A stretch of DNA of 64,000 bases from Taenia hydatigena (taxonomy: Eukaryota; Platyhelminthes; Cestoda; Cyclophyllidea; Taeniidae), in the NCBI GenBank assembly GCA_036345935.2, contig JADWOT020001570.1, positions 1 to 64,000 on the forward strand. The letters are read 5' to 3'. Every line of letters begins with the position of its first letter. The stretch's first letter is position 1. A program made the translations under genes and the position numbers. Below the pieces are notes generated by a model. It saw nothing but the letters and a program-made list of their open reading frames with translations. It had not been told where the DNA came from and searched no databases. Shown piece by piece: positions 10,300 to 23,790 of the stretch.

Positions 10300-13200
10300 G
10301 CTCACCTTTGCAGAAATGCTTGCACACCACTGGCGACATTGCATCTGGGAGTTGCACACGAGTAGGAGTAGCATCCCACTGTCTGGAAGCATGATGTTAG
10401 CTCAGTCACGCAAGAAGTACTGTTCGCACACCTTACTTAATTGAGAACTCGTCGAGGCAAAAAGCGGCTAGAGAATCATTAATGCAAACCGGGAGTGGCA
10501 ACTGTTGGCCCTTAAAGCTCTCTGCTCACCTTTGTGCCCTGTGCTGCACTGGCGTCGTGATTCCCCAACACTACGCAAAGAGCTTTTGTTGTCACTGTGG
10601 CAGCAATAACCGGGATGCAATTAAGGCACCGTGCGGACATCTAGGGCCTCGCCACGTATTTGCGGTTAAGGTTTGGCGGCAGAGCTCGTTCGTGGGAAAA
10701 AATCTCGGCATGCAGTGCCAAATGGATTGGCGAGAGTAATTACACGAGAAAACAGCATTTTGGACTACTGACATTTTAGAATCTACGAATTATGGCAATG
10801 CCGTGAAGGATATTACATGTTACAGTCTCTTATGCCTCCAACTGGCTGTTCTGTGCAACTGCTTTCTATCTTACTACATTTTGCATTCGTGCTGGCTGCT
10901 TGAATGCTCGGTCTAGTGTGCAGGTTGGCCAGCCGACGAGCCGTTAAGCAGTCAGCAAGTGAGCAAATTCAACATTGGGCCAGTTAGCGCAGGAAGGCTT
11001 GACACGTTTTAATCAGACGTCGATAACACCTGACGCATGCCTTCCTGTCATCTCATTTTGGACAGCCTAAATGTTTCACGAGGAGCCCTGTACAATTCAG
11101 TTACTCAAGACACTCCGCTCATAAGTGCTATGCATTGCAGTAGCGGCATTGTTTCGCACCTATCAGAAGCCTCTACTCTACTACTCACAACTGTGCAGGT
11201 GCGATTCGTGCTTATAGCATAAACTAGGGCTCAGTGACCACATTCTTCAGTTTTTTAAGCCTTCTCATTTCTTCTGATGTCTTACTTCACGACACCCCAT
11301 GCCAATCAAAGTGGAACAGACCTCATTGCAACACTTGAAATCAACATGCTAACGGGTCGTGCGAGGTCAGTCTAGTAGGGGAATGTGCACGACATTAGAA
11401 AGACAGGTTTCTTTGTACCCCAGAGCAAATGCGGAGCATGAGTAGACGCTTATGCTCCGTAACGCATCTGCCATTTCTCAATGGTAGTGGCAACTGCTTA
11501 ACTCCAGGTACCAGGCGGAATCAGGTGAACGTTTTCCTTTGGAGACCTAATGCGCTTTTGAGAGTCTTTGTTTAATTTCGCCTAAATAACTTTTAATGTG
11601 ACACTCATCTTGCAAATTGATTTGAGATGGGGAAAGGCATACCCACAACTTTTTTGTTTTACGTAAAGTAATTTTCATTGCCGTTTTGCTACTGCATCTA
11701 TGTAAAATTCAGAAAAGGACTTTTGGCTTGAAGCAAATCCATTTCTCAATGATTTTTCATTTTCAAATGTCATCCACATGACCAAAACGGATGCCTCGTG
11801 AGGTGGTGGTGAGTCAGCAAGATTGAGGATGTGAGTATGTGGATTTTCAAGATGAAACCAAGCCCTAAAAACATTACAATCGGTGTACCAGGTGGCTTCG
11901 AACTTACTCTAGACATACGCGCCCAACTCTCTCTCAATAAGCCTGCAGGCATTTTTGTCATCCGTCATTCGCGATCTGGCTCTCTCATTGTCACCTTGCT
12001 GTGTGGGTAAAATGGGGTCTCAAGGTGGTCAGCATCACCAATCTTGATGTGAGGATATCAAGATTAGTTATTTGTACTTCTAAGCAGGTGATAACACGTC
12101 TCTTGACGACAGGCATACTAGCCACTCGATGGGATGGCCATGGCTCCGACGAAATAACTATTGGGTGTGACTGTGGCTACAAGTTGACCAACACACGTCC
12201 CTCCTTACTCGCTGGCGATTTCGCATTACTTTCTGCCTAATTTTGTTCAAATAAAGGCTGAATAGAGATGTTTGGTGCATCATTGGGCTCTATATGAATG
12301 AGCAACATGCTGTGAGGTAAGAAGAAGGGGAATGAGACGAAAAGAAGCAGTCGATGGGATTGGCTCCGAACCACTTACTGCCTCCGTTTTGTGCTTATTC
12401 AATTAATTTCCACCATCTTCCGCAAATTTTAAGGATTGGTTTAACCTTCTTTTTGTTCACTGTCACTGGCACACATTTGATTGACAGAAAGTACATTTTG
12501 CGTCTGATTCGAGATGGTTGAAATAGAGGTGATCCGTGTTACTCCTCTAATTCTCCTTCTAACGTAAAAACAGTCTTGAGTAGCTGCGACACTCAATTAA
12601 CTGGACTTGTTATTCACTATTCCCTGTCTCCTTCTGCCAACCGATGTCAACTTAGCTTCTAGGCTTCTCTGCACCAGATGGAAGACCTTTCAACAGCTCT
12701 TTTACGCAGCATCAGTGCAAACATTGCAACATGACAAGGCGCTAGCAATATACATAAAAACAAAACCGTATTACCAAGTTACGCGTTATCCATTTCCACA
12801 ATTAATGCATGCGATTCCAGTACTATTGGCAGGATGGACTCATTGAATGAGAAGGCTCAGGAATTCACTCAGGCAGAACCCCATTAGCACCAGCCAGTAC
12901 CTTGACTATTGCACAATGTCATCCAGACAGCGCGAATGCCAGAGCCTAGAAGAAGAGCAAGTGAATTGTCATTTTATCACCACGATGTGTAGTTAGCGAA
13001 TCCTCTTCGTTCTTCTGCACAAATCAATTGTACTTGCTTTATTATTTCAGGCACCTTGATTCACTGACGGCTCACCACTAGCCTCTTTTGCCTATTCAGC
13101 CAACTTGCCATGCTCATAACAAGCTCCCAGTCAATTAGCTGGCCACGCTGGTAATTAAGTGAGAAAGGAATTAAATTTTTAAATTAGCTACTGCACAAAA

Positions 13201-13430
13201 TGTTGACTGATTGATTGACTGACTATTCCAACTCCAACTGACGAATAGTCCCAAAGACACTTACCCCTTGACATGAGTTGATGATTACGATGATTAAATA
13301 GCGATTGGCACCTTAGATGGACAACGCTCTCTACCAGAGTTCGTTGGGTTTTTATACAGCCTGACATTCTGTCGCTCAAGTTGGTGTGTGCGTGACTGGT
13401 CTGAGCAGCAAACCAACTGAAAATCCGCCT
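10300..13430. other. no supported gene
   Basis: Short open frames only, none with a recognisable domain. A segment at about 11,985-12,060 resembles the reverse complement of 23,565-23,650 (see findings). Nothing else in this stretch was tied to other parts of the window. Confidence 0.4.
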
Positions 13431-13439
13431 GATCGACAG

Positions 13440-14760
13440 CTAGCGATTGTGTTATTTTGTCAATGTTCTCTAAAGTGCGTCGATGCCAGCAGCGAAATTT
13501 GAGAACATGAGGTTTGTTTACCTTACCACCCAATGGTGACGAAGTTGCATATTATGAGTTCCCTCATTTCGGCCTATACTTCCAACGCAACTGTGGCTCA
13601 ATGTAGCCCATGGAATGGCTTGGCGTTGAGGCGAACCCAGTGTAAGCCATTGTCCCCTCTTCTCGTCTCGAGGCGTCTGTCTTAATTACTCAATATCCTC
13701 TGTTAGGCAAGTCATTCCCAGTGAAACCTAAATGCTTTTGGGGTAGATTTATCAGTGTTGCATTTTCTGACCAGCTGCTAGTGACATTGAAATTTGATCA
13801 CTTTGTCGACACCCGAGAGTTTAGTGCTGAATCGATTGTGGGTAGCTGGGTTGCTGAGAGGTTGACTGCTGTAAATAATATGACTAGGCACTACCTCAAC
13901 AACTACTAAAATGTAGAGGTGAAATCCTTCAGAAGTTGTTGAAATGGATTACGAAGCCTCTGTGTCCGTGCCTATGCTAGCTGGGCAAACATCTTTGTCC
14001 GATTTGTCACAGACTTCATTCTGCCGACTCCATGCGAGGTCTGAAGTCATCGAGCTCGAAAGCATTTGGCTAGTGGGAGAGGTAGACGACGGTCCGATGC
14101 TAAGGGGTGAAGTAAAATTGAGAGGAGACAACTGCGGTGTATATTGGAGATTCTAGTGAATCATCGCATCAATTACTGTTTCTTTTCCCTACTTATTTGA
14201 TTAATCCTGACCACCTCCTACAGGTTACTATGGCGTCCCTCACACATACTCACCTACCCACCTCCAAAGCACCGTTGCTTATCCCATCCCCCTTTTTTCG
14301 ATACTTCCCAAAATGAGTAATGAAAATTAGCACTTGAAATGGGCGAAACTGGACTGAATCATACCACTGCGCCAAAGTTAAAGCCGATTAAAGGTAAGAA
14401 GCACGAGCAATCAGACATCAAAATAAGGAAAGAAAAATAATTTTTAAATTTGATTTAAATTGACAGTAACACCTCTAATGTCATTATGTTGCCAGGTAGC
14501 AGCAGTTCACCAACGCGCAGCTTCGGTGTGTGCAAAAAAAGGCTGCGCAGACTATTTTATCCTTCGATGGCAGCTTCGCATGAAAATTGCGGCGATATGA
14601 CTGCCTTGTCTGTCGTCGACAAGAAGACGAGGATCTGAAAATGAACTGCTTACGCAGCAGCTCCCAATAACCCGAGCGCGCCAGACTCGAGCAATTGGAT
14701 TCTATGAGGCTTTGTGTTCCAACCGCTCACACTCTGCTTGTTCCAAGAGGGTAAAGATCA
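13440..14760 (+). repeat. older inverted duplication, left arm
   Basis: Aligns with the reverse complement of 16,000-17,335 across its whole length, with many substitutions and small indels (perhaps 70-75% by eye). Anchors include TTCTCTAAAGTG, CCATGGAATGGCTTGG, GCATTTGGCTAGTGGGAGAG, TACCCACCTCCAAAGCACC and AAGGCTGCGCAGACTA. Coordinate sums of matched points stay near 30,770, so little length has been lost. Neither arm keeps one long shared frame. Confidence 0.8.
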
Positions 14761-15354
14761 AGAAGAAGAGACGAAGTCCCTCCCTTTTGCACACATTGCG
14801 ATCAGCTCTTTAAGCAGTGCTTTCATTTTATTACTTCGAGATTTCGCTTTCAAGTGATGTGATCGATGCCACTTGGGACGTTGTTAAAACAGGCATCACA
14901 CGGCATTCTTGAAGACGAAACCACGAGAGCTACTTACTGACAAGCAGTGAGATAGAAAAGATTTTATGCTTGTTTTTCTTGCCTCTTCTTTGCCCGGTGG
15001 ATCCCTAAGGCCGCGAAAACTACAAGAACTCGCTTAAGTCAAAAGGATACCTCCCATGACATCAATCATGCAAGAAGTGTCCGCATCGACATGAGACGGT
15101 GAATATTCACGAGACGCTTGTAAGGACAAAGTTCATCGAGTGTCAAAACATATCGAGGCAACATTCGCAAGGGTGTGTAAAGGTGCGGCCTTCGTCTTTT
15201 CGTACTTGGTCCTCTTTCGCTCAAAACGAGTAGATTGGATGCAGGTGGGTATCAGTATCCAGAACCAATGCTGTTGCTCCACCGCCACCGTTATTGCGAT
15301 TGGTGCTGTTGCAACACTGCTGAATTCTACGGCCAGACTGACCACAGCATCATT

Positions 15355-15720
15355 ATTGGAGACGGATGTGTAGCCACTTCGTCAGGCCGACACGTTTGCA
15401 TTATATACGCTTTAGCTAATTAGTCTTCAAAGTTAGACGAGATGCGTTCGACGAACACGTCTCTGGCTACCGAATCGTCGTCATCTTCCTTTAAGAAATA
15501 AAGTACTCACTGAACTAACATCATATTATCGATGAAGAATGCTCCCTGTCTGCTCTCACCCTAGTCTTTTTGAAGGAATAAAACCTATGCGGAAGATGAT
15601 GACAAACGTTTGCGCGAGTGCAATCACAGAAATCAACGAATCCATCAAAATGTGTCGCAGACTCAATTCTAAAGCTTCTTTGGTGCAATGATGAGCGAGG
15701 AGCAAGTGGCCTCATTTGTT
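15355..15720 (-). repeat. dispersed repeat family R, member (minus)
   Basis: The reverse complement reads GATGACGACGATTCGGTAGC, a GTGTTCGTCGAACGCATCTC block, a TTTGAAGACTAATTAGCTAA block and then GACGAAGTGGCTA. These match the members at 17.9 and 28.0 kb in order. The member lies in the spacer of the 13.4/17.3-kb inverted duplication. Confidence 0.65.
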
Positions 15721-15999
15721 TCTTCTTTACCACCCTCCAGCTCCTTACCCTTTTGTATGATCGCATGATTCAAAAAAGTGATTTCGCTACATCTTGCGCT
15801 TCAACCGCTTCTTCTGCACCTGTGTAGTAATGAGTAGGCGAAGGGACTAAAATCACTGGAGATATGAGGTACGGACAATGAGTGAATGAGGCTTCTTAGC
15901 CTAATCTATTCATCGCATCGAAACGAAAGCCAAGGTGGGGGCGGCAATCGCTCAATCAATTGTACACTTTCGCGAATGCGTTAGTAAACTGCGGCCATT

Positions 16000-17335
16000 G
16001 CACCCAGTAAAAGCACACAAAGGAACAGCTTCGCTCTGTCTGGAGGCCGTTCATCTAATCCATCTACTCGCGCCCGGCACGCTCCAGTGATTGGATGTTG
16101 TTACGCACGCAACTCATTTCCAAATCCTCGTCTTCTCATCGACGACAGATAAGGCGGCTACACCGTCGCAAGTTTCATCCTTCGGTAGTTTGGTGATGAC
16201 GCTATCGGAGGATGGAGTAGTCTGCGCAGCCTTCTTCTGCACGAACCTAGTCCTTGCACGGGTGAACTGCTGTCGCAATGCAGTCAACCTGGTGACATGG
16301 TGACAGCAGAGGTGTTCCTGTCAATTTAAATTTTTCTTTGCATTTTTTGCTGCTTGGTTGCTAGTGCTCCTTACTTTCTGTCCTCTTTCACTCTGGCACT
16401 GTGGTATGATTCAACTAAAGTTTTAGCCACAGCAAGTGCTAGTTTCATTACTATTTTAAGGAAAGTATCGACTAAAAGGGGATGGGATAAGCAATGGTGC
16501 TTCGGAGGTGGGTAGTTGAGTAGGTGTGAGGGGCGCGAAGGTCACCTGTAGGTAGCGGTCGAGATTAATGGAATAAATGGGAGGAAATAGTAAGTAATGT
16601 GTATGGTCCACTGGAATTACCAATGTGTACAACAGTTATCTCCTCCAGTTCACTTTACTTCTCATTATCAAACTGTCGTCTTCCTCTCCAACTAGCCAAA
16701 TGCTCTCGCTTCCGATGACTTTAGAGCTTGCATAGAGTCGTCGCGATGACACATGCGACAAGTGACCATTTGACCACCGGTGGCACAAGCATAGCCACTG
16801 AGAGGTGATTATTTCAGGTTAAAATTATTTCCCAGCAGTTTCTCAACCCACTCGAAAGAACTCTGCATGATTTTACCGTGTCTGCGCAAAACATCTCCAA
16901 TCGTGTTATTTAAAGCGGTTGACCTCTCAGCAATCCTTCTGCCCACACTCATTCTAGCTCTAGATTTATCGGATGTTGACAAGGAAACCGGTGTTTTCCT
17001 ATCACTGGAAGCTGAGCAGAGAATGCAGCACAGATGGCTCCACCCCAAAAACAGTTGGTTTTTACTGGGAAAGACTTGCCTCACAGTGGAAATTAAGTGA
17101 ATTAAACGGATGCCTCGAGACAAGAAGTGGAGACGGTGGCTCACAATAAGTTCACCTCCCTGCCAAGCATTCCATGGCCTAAAATACGCCACTGCTGTTT
17201 TGGACACAGAAGTCGAAATGAGGAACTTAATGAACTGGAACTTCGTCACTATTGGACGGTTGATTAACCACATCTCAAGATCTTATTTAACAGTGGTGTC
17301 GACACTTTAGAGAAAACCGACACTAACACAATTGC
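16000..17335 (-). repeat. older inverted duplication, right arm
   Basis: Partner of 13,440-14,760 in reverse orientation, with a spacer of about 1.2 kb. The arm contains a 154-codon minus-strand frame (16,809-17,273). The matching part of the left arm reads in a different frame for its first half and in the same frame only for the short V-A-E-R-L-T-A-V-N-N / I-A-E-R-S-T-A-L-N-N stretch, so conservation of a protein is not shown. Confidence 0.8.
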
Positions 17336-17819
17336 TAGCAGTTGGCACTTCTCCATGGGCAGCCAGGCATGCCCTTCAATGCAGGCGATGGAGAAAGGCA
17401 ATTATTCAGACCTTTACTTAATCTTAGGGCAAAATTGGACGTAGCAGCCAATGAAGTCGACATGGGTGGGAACTACCTTTCCATAAGTTTGCTGGATTTT
17501 TGTACATAGACAATTTTTCTCTGTAATAAAGTCATGCCATCATTGCTGTGACAATCGATGAACCAGCCACATGGTACTTTCCACATTTCGGTGACGAAAA
17601 TAATGTCGGACCACAAAATGAGTCAGCGGGACGTCTTTTTATGCCTACCTGTCACAAAATCAGCTTGTCGTACAGATGTAATCGCATAAGTAACTAGATT
17701 GTGGCCATTTAATCTCTACCTCTTATCAATTTTAATGCAACATTTAATAGGTAGTTCACTAATCTTTTATCTCAGGCTTCCACATCCTCGTGTCGAGTAG
17801 CGAAAGCGTAGGCAGGTGG

Positions 17820-18140
17820 CACTCTGCGATGGTGATGTAATGAACGAGACCGAGTGATGTGTGTTATGCTAGTCCTGAGAGTCCACCTCTCTCTCGCAGA
17901 CGAATGACGGATGCGTGTTCGCCGAAAGCTTCTCGTCAAACAGTGAGGCCTACTTAGTCAAGCGTATATATAGCAAGTGTGCTGACGTGCTGATGCGGTT
18001 AGATATGCGACCCATTAGTAGATAGGGCGGTGGTTAATCCTCATCACCCTGCTCCGTTAATTCTGTCACCCACGAAAGGGAGTGATACCCACCTCCATTT
18101 AATCCACTCCTTTCAAGAAATCGAAAATCAAATGGAACAA
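17820..18140 (+). repeat. dispersed repeat family R, member
   Basis: Blocks GATGGTGATGTAATGAACG, GCGTGTTCGCCGAAAGCTTC, a GAGGCCTACTTAGTCAAGCG block and GTGGTTAATCCTCATCACCC match the member at 27.9 kb in order. It is one of the longest copies, so the full unit is at least 320 bp. Confidence 0.7.
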
Positions 18141-18439
18141 ATGAACATCGAGCCTACTAGCACACTCTGCTGACATTGTAGCTACAAATTACACACAAGG
18201 CAGCAGCCTCACTCTACGTGGCAGCTGTACCTCAGGCAGTGTGAATTGGTGCTGTGTGTATGTGGCTCCTGTAGGGTATGCAACCATGATGGGCCTCTGT
18301 TTTGCACTTATAATGGCTCAGTTACGGAACAGGCAATGTCTGCACAGTCTATCTGCTTTGAGTAGGCAGATGTGCGCCACTCGCTTTGAAGTGCGCGAGA
18401 GATTGACATTTATTGACTCCTCCTTGATTCTCGCTTCCA

Positions 18440-18600
18440 TAGAACGAGCAGGGGAACGCAGGTGGGTGTCAATCTCCATCGTTGGCGATGTAATAAACGG
18501 AACGAATTGGTGCGGGTTATTACTCCTCACAATTCATACTTCTCCCTCCATGATAGAAGACGACAAGGGCTCCGAAACGAGTACCATGCTTACCAAACAC
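18440..18600 (+). repeat. dispersed repeat family R, partial member
   Basis: Contains TTGGCGATGTAATAAACGGA, then GTGCGGGTTATTACTCCTCA, then a CTTCTCCCTCCATGATAGAA block. These correspond to the 5' half of the family. The overlapping 162-codon open frame therefore runs through repeat DNA and is not called as a gene. Confidence 0.55.
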
Positions 18601-19269
18601 TTTTTTTATTCAAAAGAACTATTTTTATCCAAAAATTTCTTGCAGCGAATCAGCCAGCGTAGAGGGATGCGCCTCTACCTCCTCTCATGTGCATCAATCA
18701 TGTCAACAGTGACCATAAATTGTCAGTGACTGCGATCTGGATGGAAGCGTAGTGGAGTAAAATAAACAAGCACGATATAAATTGTTTAAAATTTGCCTTT
18801 TTTAAATTGCGGTTTGACTTAGGTTGCATGAAAAGGACGGAGCGGGCAGATTACTGAGTCGGTGAGTGGACTTGACTCAGCTCTTGCTCTCCTCCGAGTA
18901 GCTAACAACCACGAATGCACACAACTGAAATCTTTCCGCGCCATGCAACACCAGGTGAAGGAGAATTGAGCATCGTAAGGATGAGAAGGCGATAAGGTGT
19001 GCGGGGATGGTCAAGGTGAATGATGTTCCGTCGCCGCATCAGAGGTGCCTAAACGGCTTTTTAAGGTATCTGTCGTGTTGATACATTGGTAATACTATGA
19101 GTGATATTTCAAGTAAACAGCGTCGAAACTTACCTGTGCAGAGCAGTTTGGAGAAATGTGTATCCTTCGCGAAGGTGGTCGACACATGGTCGGCGTGTCG
19201 GTATCGATTGGGTAGCAGTGGGTTTCGCCCTTCGGAGCGAATAGCTCCGATTGCTTTTATTCCCTTAGA

Positions 19270-19400
19270 ACGAGTAGAGTGCTAACAGGTAGCGAACGCT
19301 CTTCATTGTTGGTGAGGGTTATGCTAACTCAGAGTACGCTTCTCCCTTGAAGGCGGATGACGAGAAACGTGTTCGCCGAACGCTTCGTGAGAATAAACAC
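19270..19400 (+). repeat. dispersed repeat family R, partial member
   Basis: Contains CGAACGCTCTTCATTGTTGG, GAGGGTTATGCTAACTCAGA, GTACGCTTCTCCCTTGAAGG, and a GTGTTCGCCGAACGCTTCGT block. Confidence 0.65.
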
Positions 19401-19419
19401 GAGATTAACTCTCTAGCTC

Positions 19420-22130
19420 AGCTTCTCTGAGCGTTAAGCCAGCCACATCGCAATATTCATATTATAGCTACAAAGTGGCATTGTTGGCTAGGAAATCGCC
19501 TTGCCGCAATGCAGTCAACTTGGGTTTGGCAGGTTCAACTCTATTTTTCAGCAACAGCGCAAGCTGACAAGCACCGCAGTTGAGTAATAAATGAAATACG
19601 TTTGCTTGTTTATGCACAAAGCAGCCTTTTAAAGGTGTATGCAGTTGACTCGGACCACCTGTTAGTGAGAGGTCGTTGCGAGTACCACTTTACCCATTTA
19701 CTCCTTTTTCTCCTTCTATTCCTCAAACGCAGACCATCACTGCGCATTGCCCTTAGTTATCCGCCAGGCTAATACATTCGAACGGTTCTGCCCACCTTCC
19801 ACTGCCAGCAAAATGATGGACATTTAATCAGAAACAGTACCATTGTTCTAGCATCTCCTACCTCGTAACCGGGTGATCAGCCTGTGCAGTGAAATCTTTG
19901 CATCCATGATAACACACCCTAATAAAGCTGTACCTATGTGTGCAACCACTGTATGCAATAGCAATAGTTTATCAATGCATTCGCGAGGATGTGCATTAGG
20001 TTTGGTGCTTGTACCTCCCTCCTTGGCCTTCATTCTCATGTAGTGAAAAGAGTGAGACCAGGAAGCCCTTTTCATCCCCTGACTGTCCATCAGGGCACCA
20101 GCAATTGCAGTTCCTTTGCTTACTCATCGCTCCTTAATTCCAGAAGAAGTGGAAAGAAGCACACGATGTGGTAAAATTTTTCTGAACCATGCGATCATAC
20201 TATAGGGTAAAGGAAAAAGGAATTGCAGAGGAGGGACGAAGGAGGGCACTGACCTCAATTGCAAACAAATGTGATTCTGATAGACCGAGGTACTTAGGTG
20301 TTTGGTTCTTCGTTCTATCGCTTCCTCCAGACAATCTATTAACATACAGGCAGTCTCGCATTGCATTCTCTCAAAACAAGCAGAGTGAGAGCAGGCAGCA
20401 AGCGCTTCTAGTTGTTGGCTTGATTAATGAGGAAGATTGATGAGGTTTGTGCTGCATTGCAGGTAAGCGCTGAAAAGCATTGCTCAGACAAACTCACTAC
20501 CCGACAATACCATCATCAAGCGAATTGGACTGCTGATCTGCAAGTCAACACACGAAACGCACAAGGTGATGTAATATCTTCACCCCAAGGTCGACAGCAC
20601 TAACAACCTAAAGACTACAGTTGTAAGGTGACTATGCTATGCTAAAATTAATGATGACGTCCTTAGTGTGAATTCGGATAGCATCACTTTTTGGTCGTGC
20701 ACTGATTCGTCAGGTGCGATAGGTAGTAATTAGTCAATGACGTGGATATAAGACGCTACTGGACTAGCGTTGGTACACGTTGCTGGCTGGCTGCTCAACT
20801 GGCTAACCTGCGAACTTTGTTATCTACTCACACAGAAACGCTGGTTGGGGACAAAACCTGCTTATAGCTACTAGCTTCCCTATTAACCACCTAGTCAGCC
20901 ATTTAAATAGGTTGCACCGTGGCCAACTCTGACATTGCCCGATTCCCTTTCTTTCTGCGATCCCAATCAAAAACACACGAAGTATCCTCTTCAACATATG
21001 GCTTGGAGAAATCTACTTAAGTCCTGTGTGTAGCCTCAGTTGGGATATTTCTCAGCCATACACATGCACAGTACAGGATTCTTAATATACGAAAGCTAAG
21101 ACGCTTGTTAATGGCGAGCAAGGACGCGTAAAAAAAACCAGTTTATTTGCTTTCTGCGCCACTTTTGTCCATAGTGGATTCCTTCAACTACGCTGTCGCA
21201 TTAGATCACTTAGGGTTTCGCTTAAGAGGCACCTTCAAAATCTGCTGTTTTAGAGTGACCGTCCTCGCCACTGCAGCATGCACTGTGTGTTGGAATTGTC
21301 CTCTGCGCTGGATTTGCCTTTCATATTGGCCGGGCAATTGAATGGTGCAGACTGCTTCTTGGTCAATGACCTATTCTATTGCGCAGCATACTTCATACCA
21401 CCAACAGCAAGCTCGACCCATTTGGCATGTCAACTGGCACTTGTGCCAATACTGCCAGCCGCGGTGTGAGCACCAGCAGATCATCCGACCGTGACCGTGA
21501 TTACAGGTATGCAAGGCAAGCAAAAGAGGTGAGTATTGAATCCCTCACATCTACTCAGCTATCCACCCATAAACACGTTTGCTCATCGCATTCCTTTCAC
21601 CCGATGCTTTCAAAAATGGCAAAAACTTGATTTAAAACATATCATCATGCTATAGTGTAAAAGTTGGAAAGTAATGAGAATAAAGAAAAGGAAATAGAAG
21701 GAAATTCGCCAAATTTCTCTGTGTCTCCTTTTATTTTTCTGGTTAGCATTTTGACACTAAAAGTAGGCTCGAGAAGACAGCAATGATATGGAGGAGGGGG
21801 TAGAGATGGAGATATCGCTTTAGCGGTTGGTGGCAGCAATAACCATGACGCTCTTCAGACTTCCCTGCATTGGTAACCTGTACCACAGTGAATTCCTCCG
21901 GCCATCAACCCACTCAAAAACTGCATCATGGACCAACAAACAAACTGCACCAACCAGTCACTGATCTATATTAAAGGCAAATTTAGTGCGCCAAGACATC
22001 CGCACACAACGCATCACTACTAACTAACTAATGAGTAGCATGTCGCAGTGCCAGTGTATCGATTAATGGACCAGTCAGCTGCCTATCTCGCATCCTAGTT
22101 CAGTCCAACACTAACCGAACCACCTTCTAG
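19420..22130. other. no supported gene
   Basis: Short open frames and repeat fragments only. A partial family R start lies at about 20,385-20,470 (CAGGCAGCAAGCGCTTCTAG). An ACTGCTGATCTGCAAGTCAA segment at about 20,528 resembles one at about 23,488. Confidence 0.4.
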
Positions 22131-22140
22131 CATCTATTAA

Positions 22141-22310
22141 TCAGAGAGCAACGTCAGCTGTCCTTCGGAGAGGACTATTGGAATGTCTGTGTTTGCTCAG
22201 TTAGCGTCCACTCCTCCTCAACTGCTTCCAGTCAGCAGTTTAAGCGCAGAATGCCAATGCGCATTGATGCTTCGCAGCAATAGCATTCAACATCTGCAGT
22301 TACCACTTGC
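22141..22310 (+). repeat. local tandem-type repeat, copy 1
   Basis: TTGGAATGTCTGTGTTTGCTCAG, TGCTTCCAGTCAGCAG, then CACATTGATGC-like sequence; the same order recurs about 290 bp downstream. Confidence 0.6.
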
Positions 22311-22439
22311 GTGTTAATCTATCAATACTTCGAGGAGGTGGATGCATACACGCACGTAGCTCTGCTGATAATAATGGCTAGATAAACCACCACACTACAC
22401 TGTCTACTAATAGATGCAGATCACCAGCCGTGTCGCATC

Positions 22440-22590
22440 ACTAACCTGTATTCCAGAGAGGCCTTTTGGAATGTTTGTTTGCTCAGTTAGTGCCCATCAC
22501 CCTCCACTGCTTCCAGTCAGCAAACAAGGCACAGGATTCTAATGCACATTGACGCTTTGGAGCAATGGTGTCGTGCAACTCTAATTCATT
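22440..22590 (+). repeat. local tandem-type repeat, copy 2
   Basis: TTTTGGAATGTTTGTTTGCT, TGCTTCCAGTCAGCAAACAA, then ATGCACATTGACGCTTTGGA. Direct-orientation partner of 22,141-22,310. Confidence 0.6.
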
Positions 22591-23659
22591 ACTTGCTCGC
22601 TCTCCGCTTTTTCCTCCGACTCACCCTTTGATTATAATTTATCCTGCCATTGCATAAACTGTTCTCAACTGTTCGACAAGTAGGAAGTTGATGAAATTAT
22701 CCCTCACACTCGTACAGCCAGGTGGAAGACCGATACCTTGCATCTCAGTCAATCATGCCATGACTTGGCTTGTAGTCAGTAAGGTGTCGAGCACTCCCAA
22801 GGCGTGCGTTTACACCTGCTCGTCTTTGAGGGCTTGGATGCATCACGATAAGCTTATGGACGATTCACTTGACGTCGATTCGGAGAAAGAGATGCATTGG
22901 TGTGCATGCGCTATTTCTTCATCGCTTGGAAACCTCGACTGACAGCTGCCACCATTGGCTACCATTTTGATGTACTAGCTACAGCCTGATGGAACACTTT
23001 TGGCAGACAGAAGAATTCCAGCCCATTTATTCAGAACGCCAACTCGGAATCAAAAGAAGCAAGAGACTTCAGCAAACTTCCTGCCGTTTCTCTTCTCTTG
23101 CTATTGCACGAGTTGTGGAAGCACAAACCAGCCTATTAAATAAATTAACAGTCCTAATCGGTACTAATTGTATGCCTGCACATTGCCCTGACATTTCGCT
23201 AGCACCTCACTTTGCTAATGGACAAGTCTTACTAAGCCTACTGGTCAGTTGGTTGCTTTGATGGCTGATAAGCTAGTTTGTTCTTCAACAGCAAGTGCCA
23301 TAGCTGATGTAGAAGCTTGATTCCTCTTTATACCTGATCACCTGCGTGACTGGCCTGCTAGTTGATTAGTCGCTTAGTAGGTTGGTGAGAGCATGACAAC
23401 TCCACTGGACAGTCGAACGAGGTAGGCGGTGAACTTTCAGTGAACCAGTGTGCCAAGCAGCTGACCTACATGCATCCAACTAATTGAATTGCTGATCTGA
23501 AAGTCAACGAGGGCGCCATGAATGTTGCAGCAACAGCTGATTGTTAACAAAATGGAAAATGGTCAGTTGACATTGGTGATATCCACACGAAAGTTGGCAA
23601 TACTAACTACCCGAAGGCCACTTTCGGGCTTTATAAAGGTGAACGTGAGACGAATATGT

Positions 23660-23790
23660 GACCACGCAAAACAAGTCAGGCAAGAAGGCATACTCTCCCT
23701 AGCGTGAGAACAGGCTGCCTCTCGTCTAACATGAAGGACTACTTCGTCAAGCACATGTAGTGCAAATGCGCCGCTGTGCCGAATTGGCTT
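23660..23790 (+). repeat. dispersed repeat family R, partial member
   Basis: Contains CTCGTCTAACATGAAGGACT, ACTTCGTCAAGCACATGTAG and TGCAAATGCGCCGCTGTGCC, corresponding to the family's 3' half. Confidence 0.55.

Noticed and set aside
16809..17273. 154-codon minus-strand open frame
   Set aside because: It lies in the old inverted duplication, whose partner arm (13.5-14.0 kb) is frameshifted relative to it. Frames of this length are about what chance allows in six frames of 64 kb.
18241..18729. 162-codon plus-strand open frame
   Set aside because: It runs through a dispersed repeat fragment at 18,440-18,600, with no domain or signal peptide.
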